This document shows positions 23,743 through 33,519 of a stretch of 64,000 bases of DNA, in pieces. The DNA comes from Cylindrodendrum hubeiense (taxonomy: Eukaryota; Ascomycota; Sordariomycetes; Hypocreales; Nectriaceae), in the NCBI GenBank assembly GCA_014621425.1, contig JAANBB010000070.1:62001-126000 (forward strand), written 5' to 3'. Made by a program: the position numbers and the translations under genes. Position 1 is the first letter of the stretch; the number at the start of each line of letters is the position of its first letter. The notes beneath the pieces were generated by a model that was not told the DNA's origin, did no database searches, and saw only the letters and a list, made by a program, of their open reading frames with translations.

Positions 23743-25230
23743 ATGGCCGACTCATTTGTTACAAACTCCAACATTCTTCATCGGTCTTTCAAAGCTCGAC
23801 CAGAAAGAGTCGTGAGAGCTTCAGGAGTTTCCCTCTTTCTCGAATCTGGAAAGGTGATCCTTGATGGATCCGCCGGACCTGCCGTCTCATGCATCGGACA
23901 AGGCAGACCCGAGATCGCCGAAGCAATCGCTCGCCAAGTCAACCAAATTGCGTACGTCTACTCTGGTGCGCGATTCACCTGTGATGCGGCTGAGGACTTG
24001 GCATCTCTTTTGCTGAAGGACCGCCCTGGTGGCCTATCCAAGGCAATTTTTGTCAATTCTGGAAGTGAAGCAACCGACGCCGCAATCAAACTCGCCACTC
24101 AATACTGGAGTGAAAAAGGCCAGGGGCAGAAAAAGTACATCATTGCCCGAAAGCAAAGCTACCATGGAAACACCATCGGCGCTCTCTGTGTCTCTGGTCA
24201 TGAGGAGCGACGTACTATTTATTCAGACTGGATGTCTAACAATGTCACATTTGTGGACCCCTGCTACAGCTACCGTCTCCAAGGGCGGAATGAGAGCACC
24301 GATGCATACGTGCAGCGTCTCGCTGATGAGCTAGAGAAGGAAATTCTTCGCCTTGGACCAGAGAATGTATCGTCATTTATCGCTGAGACGGTTAGCGGTA
24401 CGACAACGGGATGTGTTGCTGCAGAGCCTGGCTACTTCAAGGCTGTGCGAGAGCTCTGTGACAAATACGATATTTTGCTCATTCTGGATGAGGTAAGAAA
24501 ACCACTCGATATCTGACCGAGTGCGATGCTGATTCACTTCAAGATCATGTGTGGCATGGGAAAGACGGGTACGATGCATGCGTGGGAACAGGAGGGGATC
24601 TCGGGACCGGACATTCAGACCATCGGGAAAGCGTTGGGCGGTGGCTTTGTGCCCCTGTCGGGTGTTCTATTACGTGAACACATTTTTGAAGCTCTGGCCG
24701 CTGGATCGGGTGGACTGATTCATGGCCACACATTCCAGGTATGAGAAGAACGACGCCATTCGGCTTGACTTGATACTAACGGTACTCAGGCCCATCCGAC
24801 GGCATGTGCGGCAGCCATTGCAGTCCAGGAAATTATCAAGAAAGAAAAACTCTTGGAAAACGTGACAGCCATGGGTAAAAAGCTGGGAATCATGCTGGAG
24901 GAAGAGCTGGGCCCGCTGGACGTCGTCGGCGATGTCCGCGGCCGCGGCCTGTTCTGGTCCGTCGAGTTTATGCGGGACAAGCACGACAAAATGCCGTTTG
25001 AGCCGGGCAGCGGCTTCTGCAATAAGGTCGTCGCGCGCGCGCTAGAGCTCGGGCTGAACATCCTGGGAAACTTGGGCAGGACGGGTCAGGTCCACGTGGA
25101 GCACGTCATGGTGTGTCCGCCGTACATTGTGACTGAGGCGGAGCTGCACCAGATGGTCGCGCTGCTGAAACAGGCCGTCGAGGATGTCAGTGGGGATTTT
25201 GGTTATGGGGCAACTAAGAGCAAGATCTAG
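23743..25230 (+). CDS. Class III PLP-dependent aminotransferase (461 aa)
   Basis: Three exons: 23743-24492, 24544-24738 and 24790-25230, all phase 0. Class III (PF00202) features are clear: GPAVSCIGQGRPEI, FVNSGSEATDAAIKLA (cofactor phosphate contact), YHGNTIGAL, ILLILDE (Asp249 contacts the pyridine nitrogen), and TIGKALGGGFVPLS with the PLP-binding Lys279, then HGHTFQAHPTACAAA and RGRGLFWSVEF. The family transfers amino groups from omega-amino acids or amines to keto acids. The closest type is the group annotated as fungal class III/omega-aminotransferases; the substrate cannot be read from sequence. It is cytosolic by lack of a leader. Neighbours give no pathway clue. Confidence 0.9.
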
Positions 25231-25996
25231 TTGTGCGGTATTGACAACCCGATATATTCCGACTCTTTGCTCAGTGCACCCATACTGTATTAGACTTACC
25301 ATAATTATGGTCCGCAAAGAGACGCATGATGTCACCTCTTCGCCAGCGGCTCTGTTTGAGATGTGCATATGCCAAGCCAAGCCACCAACTGATCCAACGA
25401 ACCGCCGTAGCCAGTTGTGCCGTAAATTGAACGATTGTCTCAAATCTCGGCCCCATCCCGCCGGTAGCGCCGCCCCGCAATCGTGAGCACTTCTGTCTGT
25501 TGGTTAGCCGACCTCTTTTCGGTTTACCTCCTCTCTATTATTATTCTAAAACGTGGCGTTCAGTGCTGGAGCAATGAAGAAGCGGAAGGTCTCGGAGTAA
25601 TCCGTATCTGGCTGCGCTGTCCCACCACCCGCGGCCAAGAGTACACTGTTCCGCCCTTGTTGTCCCCACATTCAAACACGAGTTTAGCCTGTTCAACAGA
25701 AATAGATAGGAAAATAGTTCAATTATAAATACCCTATTTCAGATACAAACTACAATGAATGATCATCTACCTTTCTTCCCTGATTAACTGATTAAACTGT
25801 TGTATATTGAAGTTGCATTCATCGATGCAGAGGTGATACAGATATCTGCGCTAATGATACCTATTTTTAGGGGACATGGGGTTGGCATAAGCTGGAGGCT
25901 TAGTTAATCTAGTGGGTACCCCTCAATCCAGGCAGCATCCATATTTGCATTCTTTTCATTTTACGTCTACTCGATACTCCTCGGGGAAAATAGATC
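25231..25996. other. Intergenic region with dispersed repeat copy
   Basis: 766 bases. It holds copy 1 of a 23-bp GC-rich repeat (25457-25479) and a CTCTTTTCGG...TAAAACGT segment (about 25512-25553) that resembles one at about 26991-27042 beyond the next gene. Confidence 0.5.
25457..25479 (+). repeat. 23-bp dispersed repeat, copy 1
   Basis: Begins CCCGCCGGTAGCGCC and ends GCCCCGCA. It is identical over 23 bases to 36346-36368. Looser relatives (GCCGCC..TAGCGCC) occur at about 38512 and 38582. Confidence 0.7.
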
Positions 25997-26961
25997 ATGC
26001 CGCACTTGCATCTCAAGCTTGAAGATGAGGGTGCACCGAGCTACGGTGGGAAGGTGGTTGCAATCCTTAACTCAGCACTCGCGCCAAATCGTCCTAAATC
26101 GCCTAGTGATGCTGCAACAGATCTAGACTTACTCTTCAATCAGGATTATGCAGAGCACGGTACAGCGGACTCGTTCCTTTGGTGGTTCTGGGATCTCGTC
26201 CACGATCTAGCACGCCAAGTTCCTTACAATAGCCCAGAGCAAGACCGATTGGCAGCCATCGTCCATGAACTCCACAGGCTACCATCGAAGACGGTCAGGG
26301 TTGGAGAAGAATGGGGTAGTGGTGGCTTCATTCAACTGTGGACCAACTTGCCCATGTTTGGTAGTACATTCTACGAAAAACTAGATGGTAAGCTACGCCG
26401 AATATTCAATACGACACTATGCCATACCTCACCACCGCTAATTTACCACTACTAGCTGACCCGAGAGCTACTGGAGAAACACAAAAGAAAGAGCGAGCTG
26501 TCAATTTGCAAGCCTATGCGGCGAGGATCGGAGGCCTGGGCATCATCCCCTTCGAAATGTATGCAATCTGGGCCTTGGTTAGTGCGCTTGAAGGTACCAT
26601 GACTCCTATTCGAGGCGCCCCAGATGAGGTGAATTACGATGCCACTACGGTGGAGGATATAACATATAAAGTGAAGAGTGCTGCAACCTGGATGAAACAT
26701 GCTGGCCACCTCTTGTACGGACGCGACGAGACGGTGCATGGAGCCACAGCTGGTCCGCTATGGAGACTCAGCAAGAATGAAACCATCAAGTTGAAGCGCA
26801 GGCACAAAGGAACTGATGGACTGTGTCCACAACGATGGCAATTGTGGAAGGAGCGGTTTCGTGCTATTCGGGACACTGATGGGTTGGACGGAGATATTCG
26901 GAAGGAAGCGGGGGATGCGTACACTGCTATGAACAAGATTGAGGAGGGACAGAATCTATAG
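25997..26961 (+). CDS. DUF3632-family protein (298 aa)
   Basis: Two exons, 25997-26387 and 26456-26961, joined in phase 1. The translation follows the DUF3632 (PF12311) pattern: a DLDLLFNQDYAEHG start, FLWWFWDLVHDLARQVPYNSPEQDRL, then LWTNLPMFG and VNLQAYAARIGGLGIIPFEMYAIWALVSALE in the second exon. This family of fungal helical proteins has no established function. There is no signal peptide or membrane segment. Family assignment is by eye from the conserved Trp/Arg helix patterns. Confidence 0.75.
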
Positions 26962-27187
26962 ATTCAAGATAGGGCTGTGCGGCTACCTGGGATGCCCCTC
27001 TTTTCGGGGTTTTGCCTTATACTGTATTATTCCAAAACGTCGATTGATGCTCGGCTTACTCTGTACTCCAAAGGTGTGTTGTGGCCTCAGGTACCCAGCC
27101 CCCACACCTGTGTTATTTAAAGAAAGCGGGTCATTCTCACACTCTCCCGTCTCAGCAACCATTTTAACTTGAGCTTACAACGCCAAA
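26962..27187. promoter_or_regulatory. Promoter of the ABM-like gene
   Basis: 226 bases including a CCTCTTTTCGG...CAAAACGT stretch similar to about 25512-25553, then a TTATTTAAAG stretch about 70 bases before the ATG. Confidence 0.35.
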
Positions 27188-27895
27188 ATGGGCGTCCCAC
27201 GAATTTCTACATGGACTAGATTCCAGTTTCCAATCGCAAAGGAATTCGATGCATCCATTTTTAAGCCACTCCAGACAGTGAAGGCCGACTTCGATAATCC
27301 TGCCTACTACGGGGCGATTTCAGAGTCTCCAGGAGAATACATGCTTGTAATAGACTGGAACACACCCGAGGCCTACAGCGCATTCAAAACTTCGCCTCAG
27401 TATGAACAACTGCTGGCCAACTTCAGAGCCGAGTCTGCCACGGAACCGGAAACGCAGACAGTTGATTTTGGTACTGTCGCCTTTTCGTGGCGTTTTGGAT
27501 CCAATACTGAAATTCGAACTGTCTACTTCCCGATGTCAATCTCTCCACAAGAACGCGAGGCGGTAGGTAAAGTCAAAGGTCTCGTGCTTTCCATGACTCC
27601 TGGTGTCAATGCGAGCGGGCCACACCGAGCTCCCTATACAGGGGTCCCAGCGAAGGGCTGGGTGAACGGCACACAGTCTTGGAATGGGGACGATGCAGCG
27701 GCATGCGTGTGGTGCCATTATTGGAAAGACAAAGAGGCGGAGGAGCGATTCAAGAGAGAGGAGACGAGGCCGCCTCGGAATAAAGAGTCACCTCGTGCGT
27801 TGGCGGTCGAGGTCTTCGAGTTGGACTTGAAAAATTTGGGAGCGATAGGTTCGATAGAGTATCATGTGGATTTTAAGAAGGTACATTTGCAGTAG
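27188..27895 (+). CDS. ABM-like dimeric alpha-beta barrel protein (235 aa)
   Basis: Single exon. The N-terminal half (STWTRFQFP through YMLVIDWNTPEAYSAFKTSPQYEQLLANF) has the beta-alpha-beta pattern and the W-x-S/T-x-E-A-Y/H-x-x-F motif of dimeric alpha-beta barrel (ABM, ferredoxin-fold) domains. A second, weaker repeat of the fold follows, with WCHYWKDKEAEERFK. Such domains include small monooxygenases and EthD-like proteins, but many have no known activity. Cytosolic; no cofactor motif is seen. Confidence 0.65.
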   Translation: MGVPRISTWTRFQFPIAKEFDASIFKPLQTVKADFDNPAYYGAISESPGEYMLVIDWNTPEAYSAFKTSPQYEQLLANFRAESATEPETQTVDFGTVAFSWRFGSNTEIRTVYFPMSISPQEREAVGKVKGLVLSMTPGVNASGPHRAPYTGVPAKGWVNGTQSWNGDDAAACVWCHYWKDKEAEERFKREETRPPRNKESPRALAVEVFELDLKNLGAIGSIEYHVDFKKVHLQ

Positions 27896-28199
27896 TTGAT
27901 TGTGGAGAATGGGGATGTTGACGGAGTAGGTTAAATTCCAATACCGGTCTATCATAGCACCGAATCAGATGTTATACCTATGACAAGAATGTGGCTCACG
28001 AATGGATGATTTGAAAGTATTGTCATGTCTCCATTGATCTAGTGAGATCGGGCGTTGAAAGAAGTGAAAACCGAATAACCAGATTGCCATCTCTCTAAAA
28101 AGGGAAAAATGAAATAAGTCCATCTACCAAAGCTATTGACTAGATCTGCCTGGAATATTGTAGGAAAGTCTTTCGCAAGCAGAATTGGAAGCACCGAGT
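27896..28199. other. Intergenic tail-to-tail region
   Basis: 304 bases between the convergent ABM-like gene and metalloprotease gene; nothing recognised. Confidence 0.5.
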
Positions 28200-29374
28200 C
28201 TATCCTCTACCCCTTCTGTTTCTTGGCTTCACTGATTTCGCAGTAGCAAAGGTATACACAGGGTTTTGTTGTGCAAGATACAATGCCAACGCGTAGAAAC
28301 TATACGACTCGGGGTTTTGTACCGCCGTGTCTGTGTCAAAGTTGGTGATGTCGACCAATTTATCTGTAACAGCGTGTCAGCACTACTTCATAGGAGGTAT
28401 GTATCTTTGTCCAACTTACAACTATGGTCTGGTGTAATTGCGCTTCCAGAACTCAGATGGAACATTTCGTGGAAAAGGGTTAGAGAGTTGGCTTGGCGGT
28501 CTTTAATAGATACGCCAGTAGCGGCCACTGGAGCAATTTGGGCCAAACCGGAAGCCTGGGTGGGAGGGAAGTTATTCATGCAGAGCGTAACAGTGTTTGG
28601 CGCGATGAGATCCTGAGTAGCTCCTTGATTACCTCGCGTGCTGCAGTAATCTCCAGGCTCAAGGGATATGTATTGCGAAAGGTCAGAGGACCAAAACGGT
28701 CGAAATTCAGTCTCTAGACGGAAGTGTCAATACCAAGATGAAGAAAATAACTCGCAAAGAATAGGTAACATACTGTGCTCTTCCGTTTCTGGATACTTCT
28801 CTTCTACGGTCTGTCCGTCTTCCTGTGGGGTCCCATCCGCGTTCTTAACAACCGAATCCCATGCTTGCTCTAAAGTAACAAGTCAATACAGATAATCTTA
28901 GCAGAGTAAAACATAAGCGTAGTGTGCTAACCTTCGACCCATGTGCTGTCACAAAAGAGCCATGGTTTACCGGAAGGAAGGGTTCGCGAATTGTCTAGGA
29001 TCGCCTTGACTTGGCTCACATAACCTGAGACGCAAGTTTAGCAGTTGTTGGGATTTTCGTGGGTCATTTGTGTGGGAAATCTTACCCGCAGCCGTCGACG
29101 TGTCTTCGCCTGGTTTGATGTTGAAGAAGGTGTCCAGATACTCACGGGTTTTGTCATCCGTAGTCGCTATGCCCGCGGCTGCTATGTCGGCTAGTTTGAT
29201 TGAGTCCTCAAACGCCTGGGTGATCGCGTCTGCAAACGCATCGCAGCCGCCGTTTTCCGTGCCCTCCTTTACTATAAAAACATCGTTGATTGTCACTCCC
29301 AACACGAGTTGACTGAGTAGTCCGGTGACAAAAGCCAACCGTGTCAACCGTATGGAGGGCGACATTGAGAACAT
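28200..29374 (-). CDS. Secreted HExxH metalloprotease-like protein
   Basis: Five exons run from ATG 29374 (MFSMSPSIRL) to TAG 28200. Exon 1 is 29374-29086, exon 2 29024-28932; the later three join in frame as EEQAWDSVVKN..., KTEFRPFWSSD... and YKLVDITNFD.... An N-terminal signal peptide ends near LSQLVLG. The zinc motif HEMFH (28457-28471) sits in LTLFHEMFHLSSGS, followed by NPESYSFYALALYLAQ. This is the pattern of fungal M35-like (aspzincin/lysine-specific endopeptidase-like) proteins. I did not see the full GTxDxxYG motif of classical deuterolysin, so it may be a divergent or inactive member. The likely site is extracellular. Confidence 0.72.
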
Positions 29375-30892
29375 ACTGTTCGATGGAATCGTCTCAGTTT
29401 CGAAGTCGAATGCGATAAACTGATGTTGTGTGCAATGAAGGTGAGAAATGAAAGACTGTGATATGATCCAAAAGAGCATGCGTTGGATGTGTCTATATAC
29501 TCGTGTCGATTGTCTTCAGTGCCATTTCTCCTACGGTCCAGATGTCTGTGGCCTACAAATTGCCGAAAATTAGGTCAATGGTAGATTCAGGTACCAGTAT
29601 GTCTTTCCACAAAGTGATAGTACAGGCCTACTCTGCGCCTTAACTTTGTCGTATTCATCTATTTCAGGCATCATCCTGATTCCTTGCAGCACATAAACAG
29701 AAGGCGTAAATGGAATGAGAGGATTCTAGTACAGTAATCGCAGATGCGCAGGATGGTACATGTACATGCACACGGCTATTTCTAATCCGGTGAGATGCGT
29801 TTTGGGAGCTTTGGCCGTCGTAGCCAATAGCATGCTGGTATTAGACGCGGAGCGAGGCTCGTAATGCGCAGCGATGTTTCGGCGGGGAATGGGCAACCTC
29901 CAAGAGGAACGATTGCATGGGGGCTATCGTGGAGAATATGCACGGGAAGGATCTTTGCCGTGGCGACTGCAGTATGTAGGAACGTAATTTTTGAGTGATT
30001 TTCGGATTTGATTGGGAGCTGGGGGCCTCAACAAGGGTTGAGCTCAGAAGGTCCATCCCATTCTCCATTCAGAATGCGACGCAAGATCAGGCTGATTGAA
30101 GTGCACTCAGCTGAAAGAGGTAGAGTTTACCGCCCCTGTTTCACAATGGCTGAGTGTACCGCCCCCAACGATCAGCACTGGGATATCATTTGTCGCCCTA
30201 TTTTGCTTACATGCCATCGATGGTTAAAATAGATTTGACAGGATTATGCTGCATCGACGCTAATCTTTTGGCCCGGAGTCCCGCTTAAGCGGCATCGAAA
30301 AGTGAACTGCGGGGATGTCGCCGGGGTTCTGAACGATGCAGCTGGTTGGTTAGAAACGGGATCTCGGTACCATGTTCTAGATTTACATTCAACTCCGCCT
30401 CCACGATCTGCAGTGCCAAAACAAATCGCACGCTGACAAGGTTCACATCTGTATTCGGGCCATGAAAGTGCTTCCTTCCGTCTCTGCAGAGAGGCACGAC
30501 TTGGCTTAGCGTTGATTAACTTGTCTTACGAAACTGGCTGATCCTACATCCATTCTCGTTCCTGCATTGGGGTCTAAAATGCAGTAGGAGCTCATGGTTG
30601 TATTGATTGAGGCCGAGGCGGAAAATTGACCGAGTACTCTTTTGTTTTGTTACGTACCTCTTCTTGGATCGTGTTCTTGCATTTGTGTTACCTTTAACAA
30701 GGTGCTTTCCCTGAGGAGTGAATGAGCACATATACCAGTAGGAGTCATCCCATAGCAACTAAAAACTCAAGCCGATGTGTTTCTTCGATTTTATCCCACA
30801 CTCACTTGATCACACCTTTCATCCAATATTTCATTTGAACAGTAACACAATCTACCTTCTCTTTTTCATTGATCGAAAAGCAGGGTGTCAAG
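29375..30892. other. Intergenic region with kinase-like remnant
   Basis: 1.5 kb. Apart from the remnant at 29497-29665, no coding pattern is seen. The region holds the divergent promoters of two secreted-protein genes. Confidence 0.45.
29497..29665 (-). pseudogene. Possible Ser/Thr kinase gene fragment
   Basis: On the minus strand SRPVLSLCGKTYWYLN is followed by a stop-containing gap ending TTTGTAG, and then ATDIWTVGEMALKTID. This recalls the end of a kinase activation loop and subdomain IX (xDIWSxG). The catalytic lysine, HRD and DFG segments are not found upstream. If real, it is a decayed fragment of about 170 bases. Confidence 0.3.
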
Positions 30893-33115
30893 ATGCGGTT
30901 CTCTGCGACAACGCCACTGCTGTTGCTCTTTGGCACACACCTTACTGAGGCATTCCGACCTGAGCGGCATCGTGAGTGTGATTATGGGTCCTGCCGTTCT
31001 GGCCACTCGTGTCAGGCTCTCGAACAGAATGAAAATTGCTGTCCGCCCAGGAATGGACATGCCCAGCACATCTGCGGTCACGGTACGTTGCCATTTTGTC
31101 GCCCAGGCCTGATTGATCATATTCTAACATCATGATCATAGGAGAAGAGTGCTGCGGCAAGGGCTGCTGTCCAGAAGGCTGGCAGTGCGGAGCAAACGAA
31201 AAGTGCTATCCACCAAATGCTACTCCCTCTCAGCAGGACGATTGTTTGACGACCATCGTCACCGTAGTCAAACGCGGAGCTATGTACCCCAGGATTGACA
31301 TTGCGACGCCGATTACTTTAACGGATACGACAACGCCTGTTCAATTCCCCGTGTCTAGCACCTTGACCACTGAGACTCTATCGGCCATCGACTCTACGAC
31401 TGTAACCCAATCTACTGAGGCGACGACAACAACCCTTGAGCAGGTTATAGAGACCCCCACGTCTACTACGGCGCTACCGACCACAACTCTCGTTGCGGAG
31501 CCAGACACCACATCCACTGGTCCGGGGACCCCCACTGAATCCGAGACATTATCAACTACCACTGCAATCACCTCTGATTCGACCACTACTGCAATCACCA
31601 CTGAGACAGCATCGCAGACTATCACCACTGCCCAGCAGACAACCACATCGGCCAATAACCCCACTGGAACGGTGATTACGGAGCCAGATGGCCAGGTTAC
31701 CACTGTTCCCCCTACGACAACCACATCTTCCGATTATGCTGGTTTTCTTTTCCCCATTACTACTTCTATCAGTGATACTCAACCCACTGACGATGGCTTT
31801 GTGATCCCCTGTGGTTTCTGGTTCTTTAATGCCTGTATTGGCGGCATCTTTGGCTGGCACATTACCATTCCTCCCGGAATTCACCCACCGTAAGAAAAGA
31901 CACCCTCAGCCTCCATCAGCTTGGTGACAGTTTTACTAATATCACCACAGGGGACCCCCTCCTTCATTCAAAATTGACCCCGAGTTTCCTATCGTAATTG
32001 ATATTCACGGGAACCTTCCCAACTGGCCCGGATTCGTGTATGAAATCCCATATCATAGTAGTGTAACGACCAACATGCTAACGTGATGTTTAGTGTTGGA
32101 CCGGACCATGTTCCAACATTCTCCGAAGAACCCACCGAGTGCGAAACCGAGACAGCGGAAATGTGTGTCACTAGCACCTCTTACGGTGTTTCTGTCGGTA
32201 ACGGGGTTACTTCTACCACTGCAACTCAGGTCACATCCAGCTGTGGAACGGTCTATGGTTGTGATGTTGAAGACTCTGCTACCAGCGTGACCGACGCTAC
32301 CACCACCACGAACGCGCCAGAGGCTACCATGGTTATTGAAGATTGGGAGCAATGGGACACTGACGAGACCGATGCTGAGCTCGAAAAAGCATCAGAACAG
32401 GCAGAGTCTAGGCTTAACGCCGACTTTGGTGTTGAGATTACTTCTGATACCTTTTCTGCTACACCTACGCCTTTCACCAGCACGTTGACATCCGAGGTCG
32501 TTTCGACCACAACTGAGATTTCAACCACTGAAATCAATACACCGACGACGACTGAAATCACTACGTCGACAGCCGAGATCATTTCGACCACCTCGCTTAT
32601 AGTCGAACCCCCAACGACTACTACGGCGGAGGAGCTCCCTACCACCACAGCAGCTGCAGAACCGATCCCCAACGCGTCACTGGTGAGAGGACCAGTCAAC
32701 TGCCACCTGGAGTCCGACTTCCCAGGCCATGCAGATATCAATGGAGGCGATCAGGATGAGTTTTCTACACTGTTTAGTGGTAAGACGGGTGCTTTAGGCA
32801 CAACTATGTCCCCTGATTCGGGACCAATCGAGTGGAACACGCAGGACCACCATGGTATCAACTATCAGTATTCTGCCTCTTGGGTAGCTGGGTGCATAAC
32901 GACTGTGCCCACACAAGACTTCCAGTTGCCACTGGGAAATAGTGGCATAATAACTGCCTACTTGATGGTGAGGGAAGACTACACGAAATGTAAGTTCCCA
33001 ACTCTGCATTCTTTTGAAACGTGATGGCTGACTTTATAATTCAGGTGCCAACGGTGGCGTGGGTGGATCTACACAAGTTGGTTGCATATTGTACACGTTT
33101 ACTGGCGGAAAGTAG
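30893..33115 (+). CDS. Secreted chitinase C-terminal-module-like protein (663 aa)
   Basis: Five exons: 30893-31082, 31142-31889, 31951-32037, 32094-32989 and 33045-33115. A signal peptide (MRFSATTPLLLLFGTHLTEA) precedes a Cys-rich segment with GSCRSGHSC and ECCGKGCCPEGWQCG. Two long Thr/Ser/Pro-rich stretches (about 31370-31730 and 32450-32660) look like O-glycosylated spacers. Between them are FKIDPEFPIVIDIHG and ECETETAEMCVTSTSYGVS. The C-terminal domain (CHLESDFPGHAD, YQYSASWVAGC, CANGGVGGSTQVGCILYTF) resembles the C-terminal part of large subgroup C GH18 fungal chitinases. No GH18 catalytic motif (DxxDxDxE) is present. It is probably a cell-wall or secreted carbohydrate-binding protein; function unknown. 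Confidence 0.75.
31370..31730 (+). repeat. Thr/Ser-rich low-complexity coding tract
   Basis: ACC/ACT-rich codons encode runs such as TTTT and TTTAITSDSTTTAI in the secreted protein. The open minus-strand frames over this tract are artefacts of the biased composition. Confidence 0.6.
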
Positions 33116-33519
33116 AGCTCAGGAATTAGCTGCATGTTTGTTTTGGGAGACTTTGTGTATGGATAAGGATATCCCAGTGCTATTTCAAGATTTCATTGTA
33201 TGATCCAATATCTCGTTAGATAGACGGCAACAACGAAATATATGACATGCAAAAGACAGGCTGGGAGTGAAGCTGCTATGTGTGCACTGTTGGTGAATTT
33301 CAATGGGTCTCGGCCCTATTCAGCATGGCGAGGCAGACTGATTATTAATACAACAGACTTGGCTGCAGCCCGATGCAACCTTGCCGTGGGCTGTGCATAG
33401 CTTCAGCCGAAATCTCACTCCTTCTTCGCGACCGCTCTCATAAAATCTGTGAATGCTTTCCTCAACTTCAAGTCTCTTGAGAATTTTTATTCTGGGCCAA
33501 TCACGCCTCGATTGTCGTC
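33116..33519. other. Intergenic region before the LIM gene
   Basis: 404 bases, AT-rich on the left. Nothing recognised. Confidence 0.5.

Noticed and set aside
31341..31724. Minus-strand Val-rich frame of 127 codons
   Set aside because: Reverse complement of the Thr-rich coding tract; the same applies to 32253-32741.
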